Of a stretch of 64,000 nucleotides of DNA, positions 17,694 to 25,666 are shown in pieces. The DNA is from Pelotomaculum terephthalicicum JT (GTDB lineage: Bacteria; Bacillota; Desulfotomaculia; Desulfotomaculales; Pelotomaculaceae): NCBI RefSeq assembly GCF_022410535.1, contig NZ_JAKNBL010000001.1:62001-126000 (forward strand), read 5' to 3'. The position numbers and the translations under genes were made by a program. Numbering within the stretch: position 1 is the stretch's first letter; every line of letters begins with the position of its first letter. Under the pieces are notes generated by a model, which saw only the letters and a program-made list of their open reading frames with translations, did not search any database and was not told the DNA's origin.

Positions 17694-19241
17694 TTACAAG
17701 TTGATATTGGAGTATTTCCTGTACGGCCTGGCCACAGTCTTGTTCTCCAGCATGTCGAGAGCCAGGCAGATGTTTCTCCTGGTTTCGTTCGGCATAATCA
17801 CATCGTCGATGTAGCCGCGGCTGGCAGCGCTGTACGGGTTCTGATAGAGGTCTTTGTACTCTTTAATCTTCTGTGCCGCTGTTTCCTTCGGGTTCTCTGA
17901 ATTCTTAATTTCCTTGGCGAAAATAACGCTCGCCGCTGTTTCCGCGCCGACGATGGTCACTGTGGCCTGCGGCCAGCTGAACACGATGTCCGCGCCCGTA
18001 TCCTTGCAGCACATGCCAAGGTAGGCGCCGGCAAATGATTTACCCATGATTATTGTTACCTTCGGCACTGTGGCGTCGATATAAGCATACAGCATTTTGG
18101 CGCCGTGTCTCAGGATGCCCTTCCAGTCTTCCTCCGGGCCGATCATGAACGCCGGGGTGTCGTGAATGTTCACGAGAGGAATATTGAACAGGTCGCAGAA
18201 CCGGACAAACCGGGCCACCTTGTCAGCGGCGTCGCAGTTGATTACGCCGCCCATCCAGTTGGGCTGGCTGGCGACGATGCCTGTCGCTCTCCCGTTAAAC
18301 CGGCCGAAGCCGACAATGACGTTCTTCGCAAATTCTTCATGAATTTCAAAGAAATAGCCGTTGTCAACGATATTGTAAATAACCTTGTGCATGTCATAGG
18401 GCATATTTCTGTTTTCCGGCATTACTTCATCGAGTTCCGGCGCCAATCTCATCGGGTCGTCGTCGCACGCGATACGCGCTGACTTTTCTTTGTTGTTCTG
18501 CGGCAGGAACGTAAGCAGATCCTTCACCTTGTCCATGCAGTCTTTATCGTCTTCCACCACGACATGGGTGCAGCCCGACTTGACGGCGTGCGCCTGCCAG
18601 CCGGACAGCGTCGGCAGATCGATGTCTATGCCCAACTGGGTTTTTACGAATGGGGGACCGGCAATGCCCATAAATCCGGTATTACGGCACTGGAAGACAA
18701 AGTCCTGCATAACCGGGTGGTACGCTTGGCCGCCCATGCACGGACCCATCAGGGTGGCAATTTGCGGGATAATGCCTGATGCCAGGTTTTGGGACTTAAA
18801 CAGCCACGCATAAGCCTGCAGCGTGTCGATACCTTCCTGCAACCTGGCGCCGCCAGAGTCATTCATGCCGACGAAGGGAATGCCCATATCCTTGGCCATT
18901 TCGATAGCTGCAGCAAATTTCTTGCCGTGGTATTCGCCGAACGTACCTGCCATGGAGGTGAAATCCTCGGCGCCGACCATAACCATCCGGCCGTTCACCT
19001 TGCCATAGCCGCAAATAACGCCTTCAGCCGGAATTTCTTTGCCTTCCAGGCCGAAATGAGTTGCCCTGTGTTTGAGGTACATGCCGATTTCCGTGAAAGT
19101 ACCCGGGTCAAAGAAATACTCGATTCTTTCTCGTGCCGTCAACTTGCCGTCTTTGTGCTGTTTCGCAACGGCTTTTTCGCCGCCCATGGCTTTAATTCTT
19201 TTTCTATTCTGGGCAAGTTCCTCGTATAAATTTTCGTGCAT
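17694..19241 (-). CDS. Acyl-CoA carboxyltransferase subunit (glutaconyl-/methylmalonyl-CoA decarboxylase alpha type)
   Basis: 515 residues, propionyl-CoA carboxylase beta/decarboxylase alpha fold. The N half has the crotonase-like carboxyltransferase core (GEYHGKKFAAAIEMAKDMGI, MNDSGGARLQEGIDTL, MGPCMGGQAYHPVMQDF), the C half has GVINCDAADKVARFVRFCD, FMIGPEEDWKGILRHGAKML, GKSFAGAYLGMCCKD and FSWPQATVTIVGAETA. Such subunits move CO2 between acyl-CoA and biotin. Position right after a glutaryl-CoA dehydrogenase-like gene suggests decarboxylation of glutaconyl-CoA to crotonyl-CoA (inference). No biotin carrier or membrane beta subunit is encoded nearby, so partners must lie elsewhere. Confidence 0.88.
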   Translation of the reverse strand: MHENLYEELAQNRKRIKAMGGEKAVAKQHKDGKLTARERIEYFFDPGTFTEIGMYLKHRATHFGLEGKEIPAEGVICGYGKVNGRMVMVGAEDFTSMAGTFGEYHGKKFAAAIEMAKDMGIPFVGMNDSGGARLQEGIDTLQAYAWLFKSQNLASGIIPQIATLMGPCMGGQAYHPVMQDFVFQCRNTGFMGIAGPPFVKTQLGIDIDLPTLSGWQAHAVKSGCTHVVVEDDKDCMDKVKDLLTFLPQNNKEKSARIACDDDPMRLAPELDEVMPENRNMPYDMHKVIYNIVDNGYFFEIHEEFAKNVIVGFGRFNGRATGIVASQPNWMGGVINCDAADKVARFVRFCDLFNIPLVNIHDTPAFMIGPEEDWKGILRHGAKMLYAYIDATVPKVTIIMGKSFAGAYLGMCCKDTGADIVFSWPQATVTIVGAETAASVIFAKEIKNSENPKETAAQKIKEYKDLYQNPYSAASRGYIDDVIMPNETRRNICLALDMLENKTVARPYRKYSNINL

Positions 19242-19287
19242 TTGAAAACCCCCTTATATTTAATAATCCATTACCTTGATAATAATA

Positions 19288-20448
19288 CTATATACGCTTG
19301 CGATAGCCAAGCATTGTTTCACCAATGATTAGTTTTTGAATGTTGCTGGTGCCTTCAACAATCTGATACGACTTGGCATCACGATAATAACGGGCAACCG
19401 GGTATTCCTCGGAGTAACCATAGGAACCGTAAATTTTCATGGCGTAATCAGCGCATTTGTTTACTACTTCACCAACATAGTACTTGCCCATGGAAGTTTC
19501 CATAGTACAAGGCCTGCCTCGATCTTTCAGGAAAGCGGCACGGTACACCAAGAACCTGGCTGCATCAACCTCAGTCGCCATCTGGGCGATCATGTCGGTG
19601 ACCATCTGGAATTTGCCAATCGGCACGCCAAACTGCTGCCGCTCATTAGCATACTTCAAGGCCGCGTCCAGGCAAGCCTGCGCCAAACCGAGACCGCCGG
19701 CCTGGCAGCCCAAGCGGGTGTCGTTCAGCTGTTCCATACAGATCTTAAAGCCCTGCCCCTCTTGACCGAGCAATGCTGATGCCGGAATACGGCAGTTTTC
19801 AAACGTAATCGAACCAACCGGCGCGCCCCAGGTGCCAAGCTTATCCGTGATCGGCTCAATTGTGATCCCTGGCGTATTCATGTCAATGACAAAAGCTGTC
19901 ATGCCTTTAATTTTCTTGGCCGGATCCGTATAAGCGTAAAGCAATCCCATATCACAGACGGTGGCGTTGGAAATCCACATCTTATTACCGTTAACAATAT
20001 AGCTGTCGCCATCCTTAATTGCTTTTGTCCTCATTGAACCCACGTCTGAACCGGAGTCGGGCTCGGTAATGGCGAACATCCCCAGCAAGCTGCCGTCAAC
20101 CAGGCCGGGCAGATATTTTATCTTTTGTTCCTCCGTTCCGTATCTCAGGATAGTGCATCCCGGGCCATTGGGGTTCATGTTGAACGGCAAACGCAACGAA
20201 GCATGTACCCGTGATATTTCTTCAGCGATAATGGTGGCAGCCAGCCAACCCATTTCGTTCCCACCATACTCCTCAGGTATGACACAACCAAAGAAGCCCA
20301 AGTCGGCCATTTTTTGCACCAAATCCCGGCGGAACCGGTGGGCTTTGTCATCCTCGTCCACAGTCGGCTGTATTTCTTTAACTGCGAAATCCCTGGCCAC
20401 TTTTCTTATGTCTTGCAATTCTTCGGTTAAATCAAAATTAATTGTCAA
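19288..20448 (-). CDS. Acyl-CoA dehydrogenase, glutaryl-CoA dehydrogenase-like
   Basis: 386 residues from a TTG at 20448 preceded by GGAGGGGAGG; an in-frame ATG at 20496 would place the start before the ribosome binding site. It has FAITEPDSGSDVGSM, WISNATVCDMG, RLGCQAGGLGLAQACLD, KIYGSYGYSEEYPVARYYRD and the catalytic Glu in IVEGTSNIQ. HASLRLPFNMN with Arg86 resembles the substrate-carboxylate site of anaerobic glutaryl-CoA dehydrogenases. It is the first gene behind the sigma-54 promoter at 20510-20525 and precedes the decarboxylase-type carboxyltransferase, supporting a non-decarboxylating glutaryl-CoA to glutaconyl-CoA step followed by a separate decarboxylation (inference). Confidence 0.88.
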   Translation of the reverse strand: MTINFDLTEELQDIRKVARDFAVKEIQPTVDEDDKAHRFRRDLVQKMADLGFFGCVIPEEYGGNEMGWLAATIIAEEISRVHASLRLPFNMNPNGPGCTILRYGTEEQKIKYLPGLVDGSLLGMFAITEPDSGSDVGSMRTKAIKDGDSYIVNGNKMWISNATVCDMGLLYAYTDPAKKIKGMTAFVIDMNTPGITIEPITDKLGTWGAPVGSITFENCRIPASALLGQEGQGFKICMEQLNDTRLGCQAGGLGLAQACLDAALKYANERQQFGVPIGKFQMVTDMIAQMATEVDAARFLVYRAAFLKDRGRPCTMETSMGKYYVGEVVNKCADYAMKIYGSYGYSEEYPVARYYRDAKSYQIVEGTSNIQKLIIGETMLGYRKRI

Positions 20449-20472
20449 ACCTCCCCTCCGTTTTAGCTTAGC

Positions 20473-20494
20473 GCATGTTAAAAAAATAACATGC
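20473..20494. promoter_or_regulatory. Perfect 8-bp inverted repeat in the leader
   Basis: GCATGTTA (20473-20480) and TAACATGC (20487-20494) flank six A. The dyad starts a few bases downstream of the expected sigma-54 transcription start and 25 bp before the TTG start codon, a position suited to a repressor site or to an RNA hairpin in the 5' leader. Confidence 0.45.
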
Positions 20495-20509
20495 ACAAAA
20501 TATGTTTAT

Positions 20510-20525
20510 TGCAAAATCCTTGCCA
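20510..20525 (-). promoter_or_regulatory. Sigma-54 promoter (-24/-12)
   Basis: On the minus strand the sequence TGGCAAGGATTTTGCA has GG and GC separated by exactly ten bases and matches the sigma-54 consensus TGGCACG-N4-TTGCA at all but one fixed position. Transcription would start near 20498 and read the acyl-CoA dehydrogenase, carboxyltransferase and sigma-54 activator genes. It is the only good sigma-54 promoter found in the intergenic regions of the cluster. Confidence 0.85.
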
Positions 20526-20577
20526 GGGGAGTACATGCCTCTATACGACATTAATTGCGAAATTGCAAATGCAAACA

Positions 20578-20591
20578 ATGCAATAATGCAT
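20578..20591. promoter_or_regulatory. TGCA-N4-TGCA dyad, possible activator site
   Basis: ATGCAATAATGCAT has ATGCA/TGCAT arms, the same TGCA-N4-TGCA spacing as two dyads farther upstream. It lies about 55-65 bp upstream of the sigma-54 promoter; two more TGCA words at 20564 and 20570 are close by. A role as enhancer for the activator encoded in this cluster is inferred. Confidence 0.45.
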
Positions 20592-20608
20592 CCACCAAAT
20601 CAAATAAA

Positions 20609-20694
20609 CCCCCGGCCATTATCTTAAAGCCATAACCTTAAGCTAATAACTGCAGCAATGCAGTATTAATGCAAAATTGCAGTAAGGCCGGGGG
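20609..20694 (-). terminator. Long-loop terminator behind the 6-hydroxycyclohexene-carboxyl-CoA dehydrogenase gene
   Basis: GGCCGGGGG at 20686-20694 and CCCCCGGCC at 20609-20617 are perfect complements. Read on the minus strand the second arm is followed by TTTATTTGATTTGG. The stem begins 10 bp after the upstream gene's stop codon. The 68-base loop is unusual because it contains the two TGCA dyads described separately. Confidence 0.55.
20649..20681. promoter_or_regulatory. Two adjacent TGCA-N4-TGCA dyads, possible enhancer for sigma-54 activator
   Basis: ACTGCAGCAATGCAGT (20649-20664) is a 6-bp perfect dyad with a 4-base spacer; a second TGCA-AAAT-TGCA follows at 20670-20681, 19 bp centre to centre, which is close to two helical turns. 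They lie about 125-155 bp upstream of the -24 element, the usual place for enhancer sites of sigma-54 activators. They also fall in the loop of the terminator-like stem. Confidence 0.5.
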
Positions 20695-20703
20695 ATGGTC
20701 ATT

Positions 20704-21771
20704 CTAGAAATCCGGGGTCAGCACAATACGCTGCACTAACTTTCCGCTGTGCGCTTCCTCAAATGCCTTTAAGATCGTGCTCATCGGCCTGATATCCACA
20801 AAAGGCTTAACCTGGATTTTGCCTTCAAGCACCATGTTCAGCACTGGCTTATAGTATTGCGGCAGGCAGCCCCAGGTACCCATGATATCAGCTTCAAACG
20901 CCATCAATCTCGACAGCATGTACTCGGTTTTAACCATGCCAAAACCGACTATCATCAATTTGCTGAGGAATGTAAGCAGGCCCAGGGCGATTTCCTGGCC
21001 GGCTTTCGACCCGGTGCACTCAAAAATTTTCAGCCCCCAGTTAGGCAGTTTCTTTTCTTTTGAATAAGCCCTGAAATCACCGGAAACCGCCTTAGCGTCT
21101 TTGTCCAGGGTGCTGATCGTGTGTGTCGCGCCGAAACTAAGAGCACGCTCTAATTTTTCTTTATTTCTGGCAATTACGATAACTTCTTTGGCGCCTAACG
21201 CGGCGACAATCTGAGTCATGTATACACCGATTCCGCCGGTGCCGCCAATAACGATCGCAACGTCTCCCTCTTTAACGCCAGCCTTTATGGCAGCCTGATA
21301 CGGAGAGGTAATCGCGTCGGCAACAACGGACAGTGTTTCCAAGGAAAAGTCTTTCTTGTCTTCAACTAGGCACAGGTCACCGGCGGGAACCGGGATGTAA
21401 TCTGAAAAGCCGCCGTAAATTCCCAGGCTGTTGCCGGGCATCGCCTGCTTCAGGCAGCGGTTGCCGTGGCCGGCAGCGCAGATGGCGCAGTTTTCGCAAG
21501 GCATAACCGCCGGCACGATAACTTCCTTGCCGATTAAACTTGCCTCACCGGCAACAACAGTTCCGGCAATCTCGTGGCCGAGCGTTAGGGGCGGCTTGGT
21601 CACTGTCGGAACACCATCATAAAAGTAGCCGACGTCAGTGTGACAAACACCGCAACCGGCAATCTTAACCAGGGCTTCACCGGGCTTCAGTTCCGGCACA
21701 TCGATAGTTGTCTTTTCCAGCTTTCCGGGCTCAACCATCTGCCAAGTATTAATCTTGGTCGGTACATCCAT
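20704..21771 (-). CDS. had: 6-hydroxycyclohex-1-ene-1-carboxyl-CoA dehydrogenase
   Basis: 355 residues; ATG 21771 follows AGGAGG nine bases upstream. A zinc-type alcohol dehydrogenase: catalytic-zinc segment GCGVCHTDVGYFYDG, GHEIAGTVV, structural-zinc cysteines in CENCAICAAGHGNRC, NAD site GGTGGIGVYMTQIVAALGA. The N terminus VPTKINTWQMVEPGKLEKT and PAVMPC are characteristic of Had/BamQ, which oxidises the 6-hydroxy to the 6-oxo compound in benzoyl-CoA degradation. The next genes upstream encode the dienoyl-CoA hydratase and ring hydrolase that act before and after it, which strongly supports the call. Confidence 0.92.
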   Translation of the reverse strand: MDVPTKINTWQMVEPGKLEKTTIDVPELKPGEALVKIAGCGVCHTDVGYFYDGVPTVTKPPLTLGHEIAGTVVAGEASLIGKEVIVPAVMPCENCAICAAGHGNRCLKQAMPGNSLGIYGGFSDYIPVPAGDLCLVEDKKDFSLETLSVVADAITSPYQAAIKAGVKEGDVAIVIGGTGGIGVYMTQIVAALGAKEVIVIARNKEKLERALSFGATHTISTLDKDAKAVSGDFRAYSKEKKLPNWGLKIFECTGSKAGQEIALGLLTFLSKLMIVGFGMVKTEYMLSRLMAFEADIMGTWGCLPQYYKPVLNMVLEGKIQVKPFVDIRPMSTILKAFEEAHSGKLVQRIVLTPDF

Positions 21772-21861
21772 TATCGTTTTACCTCCTTTTAATTTAAATA
21801 AATGACTAACCAAAAAATAAATAATTTAAAATCAAATCAACCCCGCGTTCTCAACGGTTCT

Positions 21862-22626
21862 TTATTTCCCCGTCCAGACCGGCTTGCGTTTTTCCATAAA
21901 AGCAGTCAAGCCTTCCTTGGCATCATGCGAAGGCATCAATTCTTGCAAGTATATTCTGTCAATTTCTTTCAAGCCTTCAGCAAAACCTTTGTTCAGGCCG
22001 GCACGCGCCGCTTTTTTGGTTTTTGCCAGCACAAACCCGCTGTTGGCAAGAAATTTCTTGATATACTCCTGTACCCCTGCGGCGAAGTTTTCCGCCGGCA
22101 GCACCGCGTTAACCAGCCCGATATGCTCAGCTCTCGCCGCTCCGATCACTTCACCGCTTAGCAGCAGTTCCAACGCCCTGGGCCAGGACAAAATATGCGG
22201 CATTACGTAACAGGCGATCGGCGGGAACACTCCCACCGCTATTTCCGGCTGGCCGAGCTTCGCTTTTTCCGAAGCGATAACCACGTCGCTGAAAATGACC
22301 AGTTCGCAGCCGCCGCCGAGGGCCGCCCCGTTCACTGCGCAGACAATCGGCTTTTCCATCTCGTACATGGTCAGCAGCAACCGGTCGAAAACATCGATCA
22401 TCGCGTCAACCTTGTCCGGTGTATGGTCGCCTACATCCACTCCCGCTGAAAACGCCTTGCCGGCCGCGTCCAGAAGAATTATTTGCCCTTCTTCCTGCTG
22501 CGCCCATTTGAAGGCGAGGATTAACTCTTCCATCATGGCGATATTCAGGACATTCAGCGGAGCCTTGTCAAGGGTGATATTTACAATACCGCCCTCGTTT
22601 TTTACCTTCACAAATTCGTAGCTCAA
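21862..22626 (-). CDS. dch: Cyclohexa-1,5-diene-1-carboxyl-CoA hydratase
   Basis: 254 residues, crotonase fold. It adds water to the dienoyl-CoA made by benzoyl-CoA reductase. The oxyanion-hole segments are AFSAGVDVGDHTPDKV and AVNGAALGGGCELVIFSDV, with the Glu-containing LGQPEIAVGVFPPIACYVMP; the last lacks the usual GGTQRL of short-chain crotonases and matches the Dch/BamR type, as does the start FVKVKNEGGIVNITLDKAPLNVLN. It lies between the ring-hydrolase and Had genes. Distance to the upstream gene is 102 bp and holds a strong hairpin. Confidence 0.9.
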   Translation of the reverse strand: MSYEFVKVKNEGGIVNITLDKAPLNVLNIAMMEELILAFKWAQQEEGQIILLDAAGKAFSAGVDVGDHTPDKVDAMIDVFDRLLLTMYEMEKPIVCAVNGAALGGGCELVIFSDVVIASEKAKLGQPEIAVGVFPPIACYVMPHILSWPRALELLLSGEVIGAARAEHIGLVNAVLPAENFAAGVQEYIKKFLANSGFVLAKTKKAARAGLNKGFAEGLKEIDRIYLQELMPSHDAKEGLTAFMEKRKPVWTGK

Positions 22627-22648
22627 GAGTAAACCTCCTTCCCGTTAC

Positions 22649-22679
22649 AAGCGAAGGGGCGTTAGCCACCCCTTCGCTT
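22649..22679. other. Intercistronic hairpin between bamA and dch
   Basis: AAGCGAAGGGG (22649-22659) and CCCCTTCGCTT (22669-22679) form a perfect 11-bp stem with a 9-base loop. No T-run follows on the minus strand. It probably protects the upstream bamA mRNA end or lowers read-through, as at other junctions in this cluster. Confidence 0.6.
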
Positions 22680-22728
22680 CAGTTATAATAAATTTCCTCA
22701 GATCTTGGTTTAAGATATTAACTTACTA

Positions 22729-23865
22729 TTAAACACGCTTCGGCAATACGGCATCAAGCAGCTCTTGGGTATACGGTTTGGCTTCGGCGCAAATACGACG
22801 ATATTCGAGGAAGTCGCAGACATCTACGCCGCCGGTGAGCTTCTTGTTACTGAAGGCATTGAAGCCGAGGTAAGCTTCAGCGTTCATGTTGGCAGCCAGC
22901 CAGTGTCTGTTAGGCAGCTTGGACATATCCCAGAAGAATTTTTTCTTCTGGCGAATGCCGTCGATGGAGAACATCAGGCACTGCGGCATAAGGTTGGCAA
23001 AGGTCCAGCAAAGTTTGTTAACTTCTGCGTCAAGCAAGGTGAAATCAGTTTCACATTCTTTAATAATGGCTTTAGCTTCCTTAGCAGCGTCACCAGTCTT
23101 CATCTCGCCGTATACAATAGCGCCGTCTTCAACGACCTTGTCGGTAATGACCTGCGGGTTTCTGATAAACTTGCCGTCTTTCTTGAGAACGGGTATAGCC
23201 TTGGAGATCATGCCGTTATATTGCATCTTGTAGGAGCTCCACATTTCGCAGGAAATGCAGTTCCACATGCCTTTTTCAGCGCCCAGGTACCACATGATGT
23301 AGTCAGTGGAACCGCCGGCCGGAGCTGAGCCGTGACGGGGACCAGCCTGTCCGTAAATGGCCAGGTCGGAAGAAATAGTAATGTCGGTGGCCATACCGAT
23401 TTCCTGGCCGCCTGCTACGCGCATTCCGTTCGCCCGGCAGATAACCGGCTTTTTGCACATATAAATCGCATCAACCATGCCGTTGAACAGGTCCATATAG
23501 AGGGCGTACTCATGGGGCTTCATGCTGTAATAGTGAGCGTATTCCACGGTGTTGCCGCCGGTGCAGAACGCCTTGTCACCGACAGCAGTGAAGATAACCG
23601 CTACTACGTCACGGTCCATCGAAGCACGGTGGAAACCGGCGATGACGCCCTTCACCATATCAGTGGTATAAGAGTTGAACTGCTTCGGGTTGTTAAGAGT
23701 CAGCCAAACGTTATACAGGCCCTTAACCTCGTTGCCCTTCGGGTCTAAGAGGGGTCTCTTGTCATATACTACACACGGGGCCTGATCCATTGTCCCAAAA
23801 TGCTCTTCGCCGAAAAGATCGTGGTTCTTAATACCTTCCTCACGGGGCCACTTATAAATATCCAT
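22729..23865 (-). CDS. bamA: 6-oxocyclohex-1-ene-1-carbonyl-CoA hydrolase (ring opening)
   Basis: 378 residues; ATG 23865 is six bases behind AGGAGG (a longer in-frame start at 23907 is before the site). This crotonase-superfamily hydrolase opens the ring to 3-hydroxypimelyl-CoA and is the marker enzyme of anaerobic aromatic degradation. Characteristic stretches are YNVWLTLNNPKQFNSYTTDM, FCTGGNTVEYAHYYSMKPHE, RANGMRVAGGQEIGMA, GPRHGSAPAGGSTDYIMWYL and CEMWSSYKMQYNGMISK. It is longer than ordinary crotonases, as expected. Followed by dch and had. Confidence 0.95.
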   Translation of the reverse strand: MDIYKWPREEGIKNHDLFGEEHFGTMDQAPCVVYDKRPLLDPKGNEVKGLYNVWLTLNNPKQFNSYTTDMVKGVIAGFHRASMDRDVVAVIFTAVGDKAFCTGGNTVEYAHYYSMKPHEYALYMDLFNGMVDAIYMCKKPVICRANGMRVAGGQEIGMATDITISSDLAIYGQAGPRHGSAPAGGSTDYIMWYLGAEKGMWNCISCEMWSSYKMQYNGMISKAIPVLKKDGKFIRNPQVITDKVVEDGAIVYGEMKTGDAAKEAKAIIKECETDFTLLDAEVNKLCWTFANLMPQCLMFSIDGIRQKKKFFWDMSKLPNRHWLAANMNAEAYLGFNAFSNKKLTGGVDVCDFLEYRRICAEAKPYTQELLDAVLPKRV

Positions 23866-24036
23866 ATTCATCCTCCTGTTTTTAATAAATATAGAGCAAG
23901 TTATCACAATATAAACTCACAACTAAAACCGCTCATCAAAGGTGGCAGTAACTTGTTTTAAAAACCACCCCCTTAACATGTGAGGATATTCTCCTACCAG
24001 CCTAGGCCAATTGAAATACCATCGCCCAGTTATCCC

Positions 24037-24447
24037 CTAAGCCGGTAGAAACTCGTAGGTAACTTGTCCGTCAGGCAACTTGACAACTTCCACTTTCACA
24101 GCCATACCTACTGATAACGATTCAACAGGCACGCTCTTGTTCATACGTCCTAAAACTTTAATGTCACCGAACTCCGCCACAACAATAGTATAGGGGGCTT
24201 CGGCCTCGAAGCCGGTGGGCGCGTACATCGTATGCGTAAAGGTCACTATTGTGCCGTTACCCTTAATCGCTACCCACTCCATGTCATTACCCAGGCAATT
24301 AGCGCAGTCAGCCCGCGGGGGGAAATAAGCCTGGGAACAGGTCCGGCACTTTGTGTATGCCACTTCGCCCTTGTCCAGGTAGTCAACAAATTCCGCTACC
24401 TTGGCTTGAGACGTGAAACTTTTACTTCCGAACCGCTCAAATCCCAT
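24037..24447 (-). CDS. DUF35/OB-fold zinc-ribbon partner of thiolase
   Basis: 136 residues. A zinc ribbon (CRTCSQAYFPPRADCANC) is followed by an OB-fold with GTIVTFTHTMYAPTGFEAEAPY and VLGRMNKS. Proteins of this type form complexes with SCP2-like thiolases such as BbsAB of benzylsuccinate degradation and help bind acyl-CoA. It begins five bases after the thiolase stop, and its ribosome binding site overlaps the end of the thiolase gene, so the pair is made together. Likely role: subunit of the thiolase that cleaves 3-oxopimelyl-CoA (inference). Confidence 0.88.
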   Translation of the reverse strand: MGFERFGSKSFTSQAKVAEFVDYLDKGEVAYTKCRTCSQAYFPPRADCANCLGNDMEWVAIKGNGTIVTFTHTMYAPTGFEAEAPYTIVVAEFGDIKVLGRMNKSVPVESLSVGMAVKVEVVKLPDGQVTYEFLPA

Positions 24448-24452
24448 TATCC

Positions 24453-25607
24453 TTACCTCCCGAAAATAATAACGTTTCCATAAATACCAACGCCGCCGAT
24501 ATTATGAACCAAACCTATTTCCGCGCCAGGCACCTGAATCGCGCCTGCTTTGTTGCGCAGCTGAAGCACTATGGTGCGCACCTGCGAACCGCCGGTCGCG
24601 CCGATCGGGTGACCTTTCGACAACAAGCCGCCGTCCACGTTAACAGGTATTTTACCATCTTTGTAGGTTTCACGATTGCGGATTAGTTCCGGCCCCTTGC
24701 CGGGTTCGGCGAAGCCCAGCATTTCATAAGCCATCATCTCAGCGATGGTAAAGCAGTCATGGACTTCAGCCACATCAATATCCTGCGGGCCTACGCCGGC
24801 CATTTCATAAGCTTCGTCAGCAGCCAGCTTGGCGCAATCAAGACCGGCAAAAGTAGTCCGGCCGGTGACGTTCATCGGCGCGGTCGCCGCTCCCAGCCCT
24901 AAAATATATACCGGCTCTTTGCAAATCTCTTTTGCCTTATCCGCGCTGGCCATAATCACACACGACGCGCCGTCCGCGTTGGCACAGCAGTCAAAAACTT
25001 TCAGCGGACTGCAAACCGGGCCGGCTTCCATCGCCTGCTCCAGAGTCACTGCTTTACGGTAGACCGCTTTCTCATTAAGCACACCGTAACTTGCCGCTTT
25101 AACCCTGATTAGCGCCAGATCCTCTTCCGTGGTGCCATACTTGGCGAAGTGTCCCCTGGCATGCATGGCGTAATAAGCGGGCATCAAGGTGCCGAACGGT
25201 GATTCAAACATAATGTCCGCGCCGCGGCCCATCCGCTCCTGAGAGTCGGCGGAACTGATCTCGGACATTTTCTGGAATCCCAGAACAACCACTACATCGT
25301 GCAGTCCGGACTTAATTAAGCCATAAGCTACTCTTATGCCGGATGTGCTTGAAGAGCAAACATTCTCCACGATAAAAGTAGGCTGCGGGTTAAGTCCGAG
25401 ATACTCGGCAATCAACCCTGACGGAGTGCGCTGCTTGTCATACTCAGGCGCGGAGCAAACTACCGACGCTCCAACGTCCTTAACACTGATTGCTGCATCC
25501 TGCATGGCCTCTCTAAAGGCTTCAAAGGCCAGTTCTCTAATTGAGCCCTGATAGCCGCGCACAAAAGCGCTTTGGCCGACACCGATTACAGCCACGTCCT
25601 TTGGCAT
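24453..25607 (-). CDS. SCP2-type thiolase (candidate 3-oxopimelyl-CoA thiolase)
   Basis: 384 residues of the lipid-transfer/SCP-x thiolase group. Nucleophile Cys84 lies in ENVCSSSTSG; further active-site elements are EVHDCFTIAEMMAYE and SKGHPIGATGGSQV, and GLVHNIGG near the C terminus. Unlike classical thiolases of this size it is followed by an OB-fold zinc-ribbon gene, as in BbsAB. Position between an SDR gene and the ring hydrolase suggests it cleaves the beta-oxo acid-CoA formed from 3-hydroxypimelyl-CoA, giving glutaryl-CoA plus acetyl-CoA (inference from pathway order). Confidence 0.88.
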   Translation of the reverse strand: MPKDVAVIGVGQSAFVRGYQGSIRELAFEAFREAMQDAAISVKDVGASVVCSAPEYDKQRTPSGLIAEYLGLNPQPTFIVENVCSSSTSGIRVAYGLIKSGLHDVVVVLGFQKMSEISSADSQERMGRGADIMFESPFGTLMPAYYAMHARGHFAKYGTTEEDLALIRVKAASYGVLNEKAVYRKAVTLEQAMEAGPVCSPLKVFDCCANADGASCVIMASADKAKEICKEPVYILGLGAATAPMNVTGRTTFAGLDCAKLAADEAYEMAGVGPQDIDVAEVHDCFTIAEMMAYEMLGFAEPGKGPELIRNRETYKDGKIPVNVDGGLLSKGHPIGATGGSQVRTIVLQLRNKAGAIQVPGAEIGLVHNIGGVGIYGNVIIFGR

Positions 25608-25666
25608 ATTTTACCCTCCCGATAAAAAGTTCCTAACCGTTATTGATAAACAATAAGTTAGCTATA

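Noticed and set aside
20564-20681. Repeated TGCA words considered as a CRISPR-like or satellite array
   Set aside because: Unit length and spacing vary, there are no spacers of constant size and no cas genes; better explained as activator dyads.
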